Source: Cardiocondyla obscurior (Eukaryota; Arthropoda; Insecta; Hymenoptera; Formicidae). From it: a stretch of DNA of 64,000 nt. The position numbers and the translations under genes were made by a program. The stretch spans positions 4,402,001 through 4,466,000 of the forward strand of contig NC_091880.1 of assembly GCF_019399895.1 (NCBI RefSeq), in the 5' to 3' direction. Of the stretch, positions 14,011-27,600 are shown piece by piece. Every line of letters begins with the position of its first letter. The first letter of the stretch is position 1. The notes under the pieces are model-generated. The model had not been told where the DNA came from and did no database searches. It saw nothing but the letters and a program-made list of their open reading frames with translations.

Positions 14011-14050
14011 TCCGTATATAAGAGCAACTAGTCGATTCACTTTTGAAACC
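14011..14050 (+). promoter_or_regulatory. Weak candidate core promoter
   Basis: TATATAAG (14015-14022) is followed by an arthropod initiator-like TCACTT at 14037-14042. The spacing of TATA to the putative +1 A (14039) is about 24 bp, slightly shorter than the usual 30. No open frame or donor follows closely, so this is only a sequence match. Confidence 0.2.
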
Positions 14051-17000
14051 ATTTACCGAATTGTCAACGTGGCTGAGGCATAAAATATCACGGCGTCGTG
14101 AAAAATTTATGATTAAAACTTTCGTACGCATTTTTTACAGAACTATTATCAAAGGTATTTAAATTGTACGTAGGGAATGTAATTTTTATATGATTTGCAA
14201 CAACAAGCGCAACAACGTCAGAATTCTCTTTTAAATGTGGAAATTAATTAAAAATGTAGTGTTATTTAAAAAATTATTTGTAATTTACATATAAACTTTA
14301 TTAACGTATACATAGCGTAATAAATGACAATATTAGCTACGTATTGAGTGAATGTAAGAATGATAAGAATATCAGCTAACATTTAATTAAAAAAAAATTT
14401 TTTTAATTCTACAACAGAACTAAATCAATAATCTCCTCGGTTAATTTTACATTTTTGTTTCAAAGTTACGTGAAATAACAGCAGATAATAAAATATATTA
14501 GATACATTTGTTTTATATAAAATGATATACAGCTTTAATTTTTGCAAAGTAATAAAATAAACTAAAAATTATTTTGTATTTAAAATTAAATTATGATATC
14601 AAATATATGTGATTGTTTTGCTTTTAATATGTTCTGACTGGAAATAACATTTTTTAAATATTTTATAACTAATTAAAAAGTTAAAAACTTTGTGTACAAA
14701 TTAATTGAAAATATCAAAGTACTTTTTTTTATAAATATTCGATTAATATTTATTAATAAAGTTTATTATTAAAATTATTATTTTTAGAATTTATATTTGC
14801 GTGTGTGTGGACATCTCGTAACATTTACAATATTATCTTTAAAATTGAGAATTTAACCTGAGGTGACATACATATATTATTAGCGTTAATGTACTGCTTG
14901 GAGCGTATCATTAGCGTATTGTACTTCCTGCTATTTCTGTGACATTTATATTATTCTTAAAAATACATTTTATAATTACGTTATAGAGAAAAAAAATGTA
15001 AGGATATTTAGAAAACAAGAAGCTGTTTTCTTAGATTCATTAATTATAATGCATAACGCGATATTCGTTTGATTTTTAATTATTAATGCTACTGTGATCT
15101 GGTAATTTTCAATGACGGTATGAGAAATAGAAAAAAAAGACGTGTTAATAACGTAACGGGTTAATAAGACAAGTACAGCTTCTGCTGTATGAACACGAGC
15201 AAATGGGCCGGATAGCTATTCGCGACGAAATCAGCGGCTCGCGATGTACATCGCATAAAGACATGTGTCGCACAATGCACGCTAAAGGTTACAGAACCAC
15301 ACGACTGCTGCGCTCGTAGCCATTTCAAAGTTGCAGGTCGCTGGATCGCATACATGTCGAAAAGTACTTTACGTCGGAAACAGCAGGCTGTAACCGATGG
15401 CTTTCTCAAGTTGTAACCGACGGCGAGGTTTCGTTTCGGCAAAAATGAAACGTGACGCCGCTGAAGACCCAATCGATCATTGCGCAGATATGTTCTAACG
15501 TTAGATCTAATTTTGTTTTTTTTTATATTGTACATTCATGCCTTGCTATCGACGATTGTCGTCATTTCAATTAATTTACATTGTTTTAGAGACAAATTTA
15601 TCAGAAAATAAAATACCGCAAACCGTGTTGTGCAAGTATGTTTTATAATTAGAGCTTGCAATATCAGAATTGCTGGTGTCCATCGATTTTATTCTTTCAG
15701 CAATACAATTTAAATGAATTTTGTGTACAACACGTGTGGTACATATCTGTCTAATCTCTCAATAAAAATAACTTAATTATTCAATAAAAAGCTACATGTT
15801 ATCACGAATTCAAAAATATTTATTCGCGAAAAAAGCAAACGAAGCTTGTTGAAAAAGCCTAGTTCATTTTTTTTTTTCTATCGTAATCGACTCGAATTGA
15901 CCAGTGGTTTCAAAAAAAGCGCACCGGACTCAAAAATTCTTTCCCAATCTCGCGTGATGTTTTTTCGATGACACCAACGCGACGCGGCTCGTTCGAACTG
16001 TTCAATTTCCACGGCGGCACGTCAGGGCAATGGCTTTCCTCGAGGGGAGAAAAAAACCGCAGCGAGAGAATATCATGGGAAGACGACAAGGATGACGGAG
16101 CGCAAATTTTCGATTCTCGCGAACACCGTGGAGGGAACCTCAAGCCTCAGGCGCCGAAAACTTAAACTTGATAACAATTCCAATAACGAATTTCTACACC
16201 AAATACAATTAATATATATTGTTCCTATTTTTAACAAAAATTCTCTAATAACAGATAAAATATAATTCTGATTTTATATCCCATTTATTGGATTATTATT
16301 CAATAGGTTCAATCTCGTCGAATATCCGCCAACTTCGCAAATTTCTAAAGATTTTATGACGTTTGATAGAATATCTGTGACATTAACGCACAGATCATGA
16401 GAATCTAAATATACTCCAGTTTATTCAAATTTATAAAATAATATTTTAATGCCTGTTGTAAAATAATTGCATAAACAAAATTTAAAAAGCTGCAATATAA
16501 TTATTGTTTGCTGGTAAATTCTTTTGACTGATTCACATTAATTATTTTGAGAAAAACAACTAATTAATTTAAGACAAAAAATTTATGTATAGGAAAATTC
16601 TTAAAATATTTATTTGCAAAATAACGCTGTGTTGGATAATCAGTGATCTTTATACAAATACTTCATTATCACTGAAAATAATTTCTACTTAGAGATACTC
16701 TTAAAATATTATAAATTCCAACACAAGTATTTGTAATCAGGTTATTTAACCCACATTTGCCTAAGAATATTAATTTGATTATCCGTAATGATGATAACTA
16801 GAAATGTTTCTGAGCGCAGTTGGCAGATAATCCAAACGACTTTTAATGAATTACGGAATCACGTTCGCGATTCGAGCCTGCAAACCAAGCTTTTGATCTT
16901 TCGGTAATCCGCAACGTCTTCGTGTTCTTTTAATTAATTTTTTATCGAAGTTTCCTGTGCTCGCCTTTGATAGGGAAGCATATTGAAACGTCGTAATTAC

Positions 17001-20000
17001 TTAAGTTTCAAGTTGGACCCGGATTGCTATTTAATTTCACCACCTAACTAACTAATCTTGTACTCCCAAAGTAACAGATGGCACGACTGCTCAATATTAC
17101 TTCTTTAACTCGTTAGTTTACCGAAAAAGTTTATAATATGTTTCTACTTACGTATTGCAAGTTATGCTTTTGTAAAAAAAGAAAAAAAAACTTTATAACT
17201 ATGCACGGTTATAACATTAGTATATTGTTAAATGTACATAACATTAAATCGTTTCAAGTCCGAAAACTGTCATATGTAATGACGTTAAATTAATCACTCA
17301 ACAGGATTTTGTAGAAAAAATAAATTATAATGAAATGTTGAAATTTAATCGTTCAATATGTTATCGTTTTCTTTTTACATCAGAAATGCAAGTAAAAGCG
17401 TACTAATTTAATTACCCGGATCTGACAGAATGTACCTCGCAGATAAATCATTGAAATTAATTGAGAAAGAATAGACCACTGGGACGGCGAGGAATTTTTG
17501 CTCAGAGTGACGTGAAATCGGCAGAAATAGCTGGAGGTATGTTCAAAAAAGTTCCTTTCGCTTGTCGACTTGCTCAGAGACTGCAAACTTGCTGACGTCT
17601 TCCGGCGGACATTGTCCCTGCTCTAATTAAAATGGACGTTAACCGGAATAATTATTCCATTTCGTTACTAACGAAAAATTTCAAATTCGATTTTGAATCT
17701 ATTATCTAATATTATAATCTTAATTTAAAATATTGTAATGGACCCTATCACACGATTTATTTAATTTACACGTATTCACCTGTTATTACAAGACTATTTG
17801 TTATGATTAATTCGAGAATTGATTTATCTGATCGTTCACTAAGCAAATCAAAGCAATCGTTTTCAAAATTCGAGAGATTATAAATTGTAAGCGCTTGATT
17901 CGCGGCTGTGAATTCGATGTCAATCGATTGCTCTTCAGCGGTATTATTTCGCGTTCATCATTTATATGCATCAAAATTCAGCGCACTGTTTCCAAAACAT
18001 TATCTTTCACTATTGCTGATAAAAGCGGAGGGTCGGTTGTGCAACAACTCCGAATAAGCCGGACGAATTTGTTCGAATTTACTCTGATAATAAACGGCGG
18101 TTAATCGAACGACATATTCTGTAATAATGCCGCTCGCCCAGCCGTAAAAACAACTCTTGTAAAAGCTTTAATGGCCCGTCGGTCGTGTTACGCCGTCGCC
18201 GGGAGAGCGTACAAATGGCAAATTTCTAAAACCAAAAGAGTGCGCCGAATATCCGGTTACTACCGCGATACCACACGGGTGCACTTCCGAAGTAAGGATC
18301 GCGCGATTGGCCAATCCGGCGAGCACGAACAAACGGGGAACGTAGAGAGAAAGTTAAAACCTCCTTTATGGCACAAATGGGACCGCTATTGCGCGATGGG
18401 TTAGCTCCGAGACGACCGAATTGCCGAAAGTGCCTTTGATTTGCGTAAACGTGTGAGAATCCGCATCGCGAATGCGCATTTCGCGATTAAGCTCGCATCC
18501 GATATCTCGGCAACGAATAAACGTGTGAACGTCCACGCAATATATCCGTGGAAAATTGCTCGCTTCGTTTTCCCTTGGCCGCGAGATAAATTTATTAAAA
18601 ACCGTCACCGGCGACGTCTTCAACGTTTTCCGCGCGCACGCCGCAAAAGTGCATCCATTCACGTTCTAATACAATAAAAATGAAATGACACCGCGGCACC
18701 GTTTCCACGCAAAATGTCTCGCGAAACGTCTGTCCGTAAAAGAAAATAAAAACTGGACAGCAACAGAGAGAGCATCGCAGCGACAGGATCATATTTATCT
18801 TGCATATTATACCCGTTATAATTTTACCTTGGCGCATAATAGATTCTTTATTATTAACAATCTATCTTGCTGCTAGTTATCGAGCTATCGAGCTTTCATA
18901 GATTTTATCCATTAAAGAAAAATATAAGCGAAGAAAATTTTTTTTTATACATTACAATTTTTTTTCCAGTATGGTATTGACATTTAATACAATATTCTTT
19001 TTTTTCTCTTGACATCTTACGAAATTCTAAAATAAATTTTATCTAAAATTTGAATACGAACAGGTCCCAATAAAATGTATTATCGAAAAGATGTTAATTA
19101 AGGCACGTTAAAATGAACAATAAATTAAGGTTGCAAATCATATAAAAAGTATAATCGTGACATTGACGATAAAAATTGACAAGAGCACTGAAAAACAGAA
19201 CACGTGCCTTTCAACTATAATGTATGAAAAAAATTATCCCGAAATAAAAATGGAGAAAATAAAGCAGTTACCGTAGACTGCGTCTACGTTCGCGGAATAT
19301 ATACGGAAAAAATTTAACATACGCGATGACACGCCGTTCTCAAGACTTTTTCAGCGTCTGAAGAGAAAGGATGGCTATCGCGTCATCTCTTTTCTCTCCG
19401 CGGTAGTGAAGCGAATTGCGAGTGCAGTATTGGAGACGAAACTAAGTAAAACGTATAGGTAAGCGCGCGCGAGATTGGAGAAAACAGGTACAGTCAGTTG
19501 CGTGCGAGGGGACTTTTCTTATCCGTGCTCTTTTATACGGTACGACAATCTAGAAAATACTGATGCCTTCGTAGAAAAGAAGGCACGCCGGCCGAAACGT
19601 TTCGTTTCGTGCTTGCAAATACAAACGGAAGTAACCCCCGGGTGAAGTGTAAAAATAATTCCGCCATTCCCATGCAGACAGACAGAATTCTTGTTAAAAT
19701 TTTCTTTCGTCTTACGTAATTCTTTAGTTTTTCGTATCAGTTAGTTCCATTCTCTACCGATAATTTCAGAATGCAAGTCCGCATTTATTTATATGGTTTT
19801 TTTTTTTTTTTTTGCGTGCTTTATTTCAAAACTTTTTAATCGGGTTGTGCCAATGTTATACAGCGATAATCGTCGCTGTTATTTGAAATCAGAAAGATCT
19901 CAATTGTTTACTATAATTTAATTTTGTCGATAAGTTACATGTCATGCTATTTTTTAAAAAACGCCGATTTATTTTAATTAATACAACTTGCTCGAAAAAA

Positions 20001-20872
20001 TAATGACGATCGTAACTTTGAGGTAGAAAAATATCTAATATATCTGCGAACATATCTAATATATCTCTAAAAATACTTATCATGTTTTTGAAAAACATTT
20101 CAAGTATCGTAAACGAGATAGAAAATTGAGTTTCCGAGCTTCACGGAAGACAACGTTTCCTTTCCGAGTAGAAATGGCGCAATGAAGTGATAAGAGGGGC
20201 AGTCGTAAAAGAAGAAAAGAAACGTCAAACAAAATGGGTGTATCAAAACTATTTGCGGCGGGAAGCTGATGGCCACGAAGAAACAGCGCGGCAAAACTAA
20301 GTAATTTTTCTTAGCACTTGACACAGTAACCCTCCCTTTTACACAATCCCTTCGAACTTTTCCAATCGAAAAGACTATCTAACCGGAAATCTCACAATCT
20401 TGATAAGTCGTTCCTCTTTATTTCACTTATTTCTAAGCAGCAGGTACTTTAGCTTGAGCTCGTCAATGGTATGTGAAAAGCGCTAAGAGAAAACTAGAGT
20501 GAAAATAATCGAGAGAGAAGCAAAAATACTTCAAGCTTCTTACTTTCTTTTTTTTTTTATAAATAACATAAAATAAATAAAGCCAATCGTGAGAAAACTG
20601 AAGTAACAAATATTTGTGCGAGTAAATTGACAAGTATTTAAAATATTTATTGCGGATGCATTAAAGTTCACGTTATGGAATAATCAAAAAATTGCCTTAC
20701 TTCTTTTCCTCGAAAGAAGAAAAAATTTTCTTAAAAGAAAAAGAAAGTGGATATAAATTCTTTTGTTGAGTAAATTGTAAAGAAGTAAGACGCAAAAAAA
20801 ATTCTTGAATTACGTTTGCGAAATGGAAAAAACAACAGGAATGGAAAAACCGACAAAGTCTACACTGCTCTC

Positions 20873-20915
<43 letters not shown>

Positions 20916-21186
20916 CTTCTAAAAGGGACATTTCGTGTCTGTGCAGATCGCGTAGATGTAAGCGTCATCATATTTTAAATGAAGCTCGCTCGTTTACATA
21001 CTTCTTCTTCGAACTGATTAGATATTCCATCTTTCAAGCTTTGTTGGAATTATTCTGTGATCTGTTCTCGCAGAAGAGAACATTGAATATTTTCCTGCGG
21101 TAAGTTTTAAATATCCCAGAAACGCGTACACGTGATATCGGTTCTTATTAAAAAAAAAATCTTTATTTTATCACGCGCGCGGTCCT
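14051..21186. other. Gene-free, mostly AT-rich stretch
   Basis: 14.1-15.1 kb and 16.2-17.9 kb are very AT-rich and hold no credible exon. A 124-codon minus frame (15161-15535) begins with ATG but has no recognisable domain and no splice context. At 19.3-19.5 kb a TATATAC word (about 19297) is followed by a TATAG/GTAAGCG donor-like site at about 19464, a possible non-coding first exon at very low confidence. T31 lies at 20885-20915. Confidence 0.45.
20885..20915. repeat. T31 homopolymer
   Basis: Longest single-base run in the window, 270 bp to the left of the inverted-repeat element. Confidence 0.9.
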
Positions 21187-21467
21187 TAATAAAATATAAT
21201 ATACCCGAGTGGAAATTTATTCAGCTAATCTGATTTTTCAGCTAGTGGTTAGATCGCGGAGATTAAATATATTTTTTAACTGATGACTAGCTTGGCACTA
21301 GCCATAAATTATAAAAAAGTATTTAATAAAAAAACAGAATCTGTCTAGAATCGGTCGTCTGGTCACCGTCCAGCGCGGACCGTGTATCCAAATAGATGTC
21401 TACGTTTTTCGCCGCGTACTTTGTTTACTGTTGTTGAGCTGACCATACGCAATTTTGGCTAGACTAC

Positions 21468-21663
21468 CGAATTCACCGGGCAAACCGGTTCTCGCTGTCC
21501 CCTGCCCGCGCGTCCACCACCTTGCGAACTTGGAATGCGAGGACCTGCCAGCTGATAATCTTACGCAACGTTCGACTGTCGAATTCGCCGGGCAAACCGG
21601 TTCTCGCCGCCCGCCACCCGCGCGTTCTCCACCTTGCGAACTTCGAGCGCAAGGTGCCGGCCG
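21468..21663 (+). repeat. 112-bp tandem duplication inside the inverted-repeat element
   Basis: Two units begin at 21468 and 21580. They share the exact 18-mer GGGCAAACCGGTTCTCGC and later CCACCTTGCGAACTT, with scattered differences between. The second unit is cut short at about 21663. Each unit contains a small palindrome (CCGG-GCAAA-CCGG). The block is GC-rich in an AT-rich neighbourhood. Confidence 0.75.
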
Positions 21664-21664
21664 A

Positions 21665-21670
21665 TATAAA
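21665..21670 (+). promoter_or_regulatory. TATA-box-like TATAAA beside the tandem duplication
   Basis: TATAAA lies in the context CCGATATAAACACACG right after the second tandem unit, in the middle of the inverted-repeat element. Several mobile elements carry an internal promoter, but no clear initiator or frame follows here, so function is unproven. Confidence 0.25.
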
Positions 21671-22567
21671 CACACGCACGTACTCACTCCACCGCGGCGT
21701 TTATCTTTTTACTCGTTATAATTATTTTTTCTTAGTAATACGTCTGTGAGATTTGATCTCGTTCACTCGTTTCCCGTTTCGCAAATCGTTACCTTCAACG
21801 ATAATAAAATTGCATTCAAATCAATGTGCTTATGCACTTTAAACATTAGACTATCTAATATTATGATTATGATATTATGATTAAACTTTTCCATGCCAGC
21901 GAGAAAATGCAAAGAAGCGCGTTATCCAGACGGGCATATTAAATAATTCGCGGTTTTCTCTTGCTCGCGTAAAATTATATATACATATACCAACGGTATT
22001 CCACGAAGACTTCACTTTATTATGTTGCATTTCTCTTGAAAAGATTCCCTTACAGGGGAAATAGCGTTATTTTTTAAGATACTTCTACGATAATAGAAAA
22101 TTTATTATTTTACTAAGAAAAAATTTATTAATTAAAATAATAAATTACTTAATAACCAAACAATTTATTTTATCGAAATATAATATGCTGGAAAAAAGTT
22201 TTGTTCGTTACTAACTTCGTTAATTACTTCGAATACTAATAATTATATTCAAGCTAGAAAATTCTAAATAAATTATTGAATTGTTTGTTAAAAAAAAAAA
22301 AAAAAAACTATCGGTCTAAAAGCTAAATATCTAAACGTTTTTCACCACGTACTAGTCTACTAGTTAATGTGCGCTTGACTGTCGCGGCCGCCGACGGACA
22401 AAACAGATTTTTTTTTAAATGATAAACCCTAATTTTTTTTTAATTTTGTACAATAACGATTAGACATTAGATAGTCGATAAATAACAAATACTTGCATCT
22501 AACTACTAGCAACAAAATCAGAATAGCTGGATGAATTTCCACTCGGGATATTGCTAGATTTTATTTC

Positions 22568-23692
22568 AAATACAATTAAATAATTTTGATAGTGGCAATA
22601 AAAAAATATATATATATTTGTAGAAAAAGTACTTTAAAGACTGATAGACTCAAATTGATGACTTCATTACTTTATCTTCTTATCAACGTTTGTCGATCGA
22701 GCGAGTACACTCACACTTACATCTGCGTTTACATTTGTTAGCATGGCGTGAACCGACAACGCAGACGACACTACGTTCTGTGTAAAATGAAAATAGCATT
22801 ACCGAAGAGGATAGAGTGGATGGAATGGAAATAACTGTGCCGCGTGCCGCTGCAACTCGATGAAATTGATTTTCGTATTTAAGATCTCGACATTCTACTC
22901 GACACTACAGCGCTGTACTAATTTATGTGGATGTCAATTCGATTGACAGCGAAAATGAGACACTTCCTAAACAACGAGACACATTTCAGTCAACGTTCTC
23001 TTTACCCTTCTTTAATATATTTAATTTTCCTCTAACTAATGTTTCGCGAAAAATGCAAAAAAAAAAAAAATAGCACACAAACATATTTTCTATATTAAAT
23101 TGAGTATTAAAAAGACATTGTTGAACATTAAAATATTGTTCCTATATTTTTTAATCTACCGTCGCGGTAAAAGTTTGAGTAATCAGTTTTAAAATTATCT
23201 TTTACGATTATAATAAATTTCATCTGACTCGAGATAATAGCGTTGATTACGACCAAAATCAACATATTTAACATGCAATGTCGCCGAGCGATCGCCGTAA
23301 CACAGAAGCGCAAAATCATTATTCCAAAGATGTAAACCGCGGGTAAGTTCACTTAACATTTAAAAGCCTTCAAAGTTCGTCTTCCAAGTGCGAAAGGAAC
23401 ATAGAGGAAAGACGGAACAAGAAACAAGAAAGCTAAATGAGAGAAAGAGAGAGAGAGAGAAGAGGGTGGGAAGAATAACCGAAAAGAAGAGAGAGAAAGA
23501 ACGAGGGCGAAGTGGATTGAAAGAAAATCTAAGAAACTCGAGAAACAAGAAATTGCGTCTTCAACCCCGCTCCGTTTCGCTTTGCACCCTCATTATATGC
23601 ATCCCTACAGAGAAATATCGTCGCTGGTATATACCTCGTGGGCTGAAACGTTTCCCGAAGAGAGAACTTTATTGTTGATTATTCAGACGAAT
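22568..23692. other. Gene-free stretch
   Basis: AT-rich, with no supported exon. A purine-rich tract at 23388-23520 (GAAAGAGAGAGAGA type) produces complementary pseudo-ORFs on both strands that I reject. Confidence 0.5.
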
Positions 23693-24467
23693 TTATCGCG
23701 AGTCGTTGTTGTTGAGCTGGTGCAAGCGCTCGCTAGCGCCCGCGCTCGTTGAACTTGTTGATCCATGCGCGTGCATCCCATCGGGCGGACTGAGAGAATC
23801 GTCGCCGGAGAAACTCGCCCGAGGGCCCTTGAAACGACGAGGACGCTTTCTTAAAATCTTTCGAGGCGTTGAAAGCGCCAAGGAAACTCGCCCTAACGTG
23901 CCAACTCGAGAACGTGAGATTTCCACAAGACGTCCTAGGTCTTTCCTCGCTGCGATCGTAAATCGCCCCGAGACGACGATTTTCGAGAAATCCTGTGCAA
24001 TCACATCGACAGATCCGTCGAATCGTACGTATGTGCGACGGGCAAGCGATGCCGCGATACGTGTCTCAGTGTCGCATTTAGCGGTCTCTCTCAATTAAAT
24101 CGCGTCGAAGAGGTGAGCGCGCTCGAACGACTTCGAGAATGACACACGAGAATTCGCTCGACACGTCGTCGCCGTCGCCGCCGTTGTCGATATTCGAATG
24201 CGAGGAAGTGATAAAGTTATAATGAACGCGGATAATTGGCGCCGCGCGACGAGGAGAAATTATATTATTTACCCCATCGAATCCCTCTTGTCACAAAGAA
24301 AAGAAAGAGCTATTCATATACATAGAGATATATATACATAGATGCATATACGCAAGTTTTCGGTCCATTCCGTGCTGAATGGATAGCGTTGTTTGTTGAG
24401 CGTGAATTTCTATATCGGGGACATCCGAACGCGAGTGATCGCGACAAACGCTAACTCCGTGATAAAC
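23693..24467 (+). promoter_or_regulatory. CpG-rich 5' region upstream of the membrane-protein exon
   Basis: The 23.7-24.2 kb block is CpG-rich and open on both strands (133 codons minus, 130 codons plus, almost perfectly overlapping), a compositional effect. A donor-like AGAG/GTGAGC at about 24111 could end a non-coding first exon. A CGTCGTCGCCGTCGCCGCCG tract lies at 24162-24183. The coding exon at 24468 follows after a short AT-rich segment. I infer promoter or 5' UTR. Confidence 0.4.
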
Positions 24468-24662
24468 ATGGCGATGGTAATATCGCCCCGCAGTAAAATC
24501 GTGACACTGTCTCTACTGATCGGCATCATCACTTTGGTGGCTCTCATTATAACGGGCGTAATCGGTTTCTGGAGCGGAAAGAACGAGAAGATAAACGGCA
24601 CGGGAACGAGGATGATCAGCAGCAAGCTTCAACAAGTCACCGGATATGCCGCGATGCAACAC
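24468..24662 (+). CDS. First coding exon of a single-pass (signal-anchor) membrane protein
   Basis: The exon encodes 65 residues and ends in phase 0 after MQH at a strong donor, GTGAGT (24663-24668). The start ATG has an AAAC context typical of insect starts, with a second in-frame ATG two codons later. Residues about 10-34 form a hydrophobic segment (VTLSLLIGIITLVALIITGV) preceded by a basic pair (PRSK). It is followed by W, a basic stretch and one N-glycosylation sequon (NGT). This is the usual pattern of a type II signal-anchor protein, short N-terminus inside and the remainder outside the membrane. The family cannot be told from this exon. Downstream exons are not identifiable here and may lie beyond a large first intron. 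A plus-strand CpG-rich block upstream supports transcription in this direction. Confidence 0.6.
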
Positions 24663-27600
24663 GTGAGTAAAATCAGCTTCATCGAATTTCCATAGAGCGG
24701 ACACGCTTGATTAATATTGAAAATTTATATGCAAAGAACCAAAAATTATGCTCATTATCTCTTTTCATTCATTTAGAATACCCAGCGATTCTGCTTTCGT
24801 AAGAATTTATAGTCAAACTTTACGTGAAAACGGTTTTAACAAAAAAATGCTATCGGCTGGAGCATTATAGAATTCTAGTCGAGATAAAATAATTAATTTT
24901 TAGAAAATATTAAAACAGCCATGTTCGCGAATTATACAGAATATCATGATAAAAAACAGAACCAGTTTTTTTTTTTTTTTTTAAAGAACTAGTTTCGAGA
25001 AAATAAATTAATGATATAAGTAGCTAGAAATCCATCCTAAGACTATTAAACATTTATTTTTAAAACTAATATAATCTCCATTTAAAATACGATGATAATA
25101 TTTTGAAATTACGTAAAAGAAAAAGGAAATGGAAAAAAAAATGCGTTTAATTACATTCTACCGGTACGAAAGTCGCTTCATTTCTCCCCAAGGAATTCTA
25201 CTGCTCGCTTGAGCAACTGCGCCTATTACGCAGAGCGCCGGCATAAAAGCTATCCAATTTTCGCGGAAAGATCGGCCCTAAGTTCTCGCGAATGCAGACA
25301 AGCTCCAGCGACTAATTTGCGCGGCGCTTGTAATGCCTCGTGTCGTGAAGAATTGATCGTACAGCGGATGAAATAATGCCGCGCGATCTCCCAAAATTCA
25401 TCCCCCACGCTCCGCGATCCACATCCCGACCTCTTTCCATAATTAATTTAACATGCCCACATCCCGCTTGATTGGATGCACCTATCTGGAGATGCAATTT
25501 TCAACACTGCGGCGCTCTAGCACGCGCGTATTATCATCCAACATCCCTCGCGCGCGTACACGCGAAACGCTAAGGAATGCTCTACGTCCTTGCCACGCAC
25601 GAGGCGCTTTGCGCTCATCTTCTCATGCATATTAATATTGTTCGATGTAAATCGCGAATCGCTCGAGGTTCCTAAATCACTGGGTCTTGAGCGTGAGCAG
25701 CGCAACGCCGTAAACAAACAAAATTAACGTCGCCATTATTGATCCTGCCGCGCCGGGAATACATAAATTATCTTGGGCTATATCAAAGAGTAACGAGGAA
25801 ACGGACTGCAGATTCGTCACTGCTTATTGGAAAAAATTAAAAAAAAAAAAAGAAAAAAAAAAAGAAAAATGCGCGAACGCGAAAAGAAGAATGTTCCGAG
25901 CGCATTGGGAACGACGGTTGTTTAATCCGTTTATCGACGTAATAACACGTCGCGACAGAAACTTTTTAAGTAGGTCTTATAATTTACATATTTAAGCCAA
26001 CGGTTTCGTCATGAATAAAATTATACATTGATTTGCACAAATACACAGATACGCATTTGCATCCTTGAATCTGTTTTGCGCGCGTTGCCTCGCGTTGATT
26101 TTCACGGTTTACATGCATATGTATTAATATTACAGCCGTATAAACTGCGTCAGTATCATAGTTATGCCACGTCGGTAAAAGTCAGTATACACCTATTGTT
26201 TGCGTCAACGAGTAAAAGAGCAAAAGCACGTCGATCGTTTGATCGGCAACGTTTGCGATTGAAATATTTTATTTATGAGAAACGCGTCGAAATTTGAGAA
26301 TTTTGATGTACGCTAACTTGATCAGCAGCCGTAGTTATCTCGCGATACCGTCGTTGCCATACGGATTAAAAAGTCATATCAATCATTGGCGATTGCTAAT
26401 TAAAAATTCCTACCTGTCCGCTGCTACTTCTCGCAATTATCAAAGTTTCGGTCTACGAATCGGTGAGTTATTCAACAGCGCGCTGCGGTAATTAAAATTG
26501 TAAATACATTCTGCATTGATATATCGTTAATCAACGGTAATCATACGAGTTGTGGATTTTATAACAAATGAATTAATTATTATATAATGAAAGAAACGTT
26601 TAATGAAAAGAAAAGGAGACAATATGCGTAACTCAAATTAATTATTTTAAAGGAAATTTCGATATTAATATACACGGAGATAGCTATATATGTGTAAGAT
26701 GAAACTGCCTTTCCGAAATGTACTTCAAGCTAACTTAATTGCCAAATATTCACAGCATTGTATGTATGTTAATTAAATTTTCAGTATAATAAGCGTACAA
26801 GAAGAAAAATACCTATCATTTAACATAATTTGTTTACGAAACGCAATCTAAGTTTATAAAAGAAAATTCTGGTTTTAACAACCAAACTACAAAATGACAT
26901 AACGTAAAAAAAATCGATAAAATATATTTTTGCTCTGACACTGATATATTTTGTGAACTTTTCACTCTTGTCACTCAGATCAAATTTCCTGTGGTGTGCT
27001 CTAGTTTCAGATATTTTCTCAATCAATGTAGATCCACAAAACGCTGGATATTTATTTTCGAGAATAGACGGAACGCGCGAAAAAAAAAGAAAAAAAAAAT
27101 TTCTTTTTTTAGACGCATTGTAACGTACCCATTTTTAAATGTATATGACTATCAATATGAAAAAAAAAATCGATTTAGTTTCAAATACAAAAAGCGACAA
27201 ACAATAAGAAGGATATACAATATATATATGTATATATATCTGCTAGTACGTTTCTAACAGCGCTACAAGACAAAGTGCGATTACAACTTAACGTGCTCAG
27301 AGCTAGAATACGAGCAAACACGAATCGAGGATTTTAGTGAGATTGACGACAAACATGTGTGCGACCGCACGGTGACTGGCTATTTTCACGGCAAGTCCAC
27401 TTGCGTCCGTACAAGTGGCTCGAGAAATCGCCCTTACAAGTTCCTTCGTCTACCACGTCTAACCACAACAGATAATCTGTACTGCTTTAGAAGATGACAC
27501 GTAATCGTTACATGAAGCATTTTAAACGCCATAACTAAATGTCTTAAATTTCCCCATTGGTCTCGATGCAATAATAAAATAACTATTAAAATGTGAAGAA

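Larger units (their letters stand above)
21187..22567. mobile_element. Non-autonomous DNA-transposon-like element with imperfect terminal inverted repeats
   Basis: The left end (about 21187-21260) and the right end (about 22495-22567) are reverse complements of each other at roughly 75% over 70 bp. They share an exact 14-bp core, CCCGAGTGGAAATT, at 21204 on plus and ending at 22547 on minus. Inside, another inverted pair (GACTATCTAAT near 21849, ATTAGATAGTC near 22466) and a weaker one (AATCTGT..GCGC, near 21335 and 22410) support one folded unit. Flanks next to the core match only as ATA, too short to call a target-site duplication. No transposase frame is present, so it would depend on an enzyme supplied elsewhere. 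The superfamily is not recognised. It could also be a large inverted-repeat satellite fragment. Confidence 0.5.

Noticed and set aside
15161..15535. 124-codon minus open frame, considered as a transposase remnant
   Set aside because: I could not find a catalytic motif or matching terminal repeats on either strand.
23693..24098. 133-codon minus and 130-codon plus frames
   Set aside because: Near-complete overlap on opposite strands in a CpG-rich region suggests composition rather than coding.
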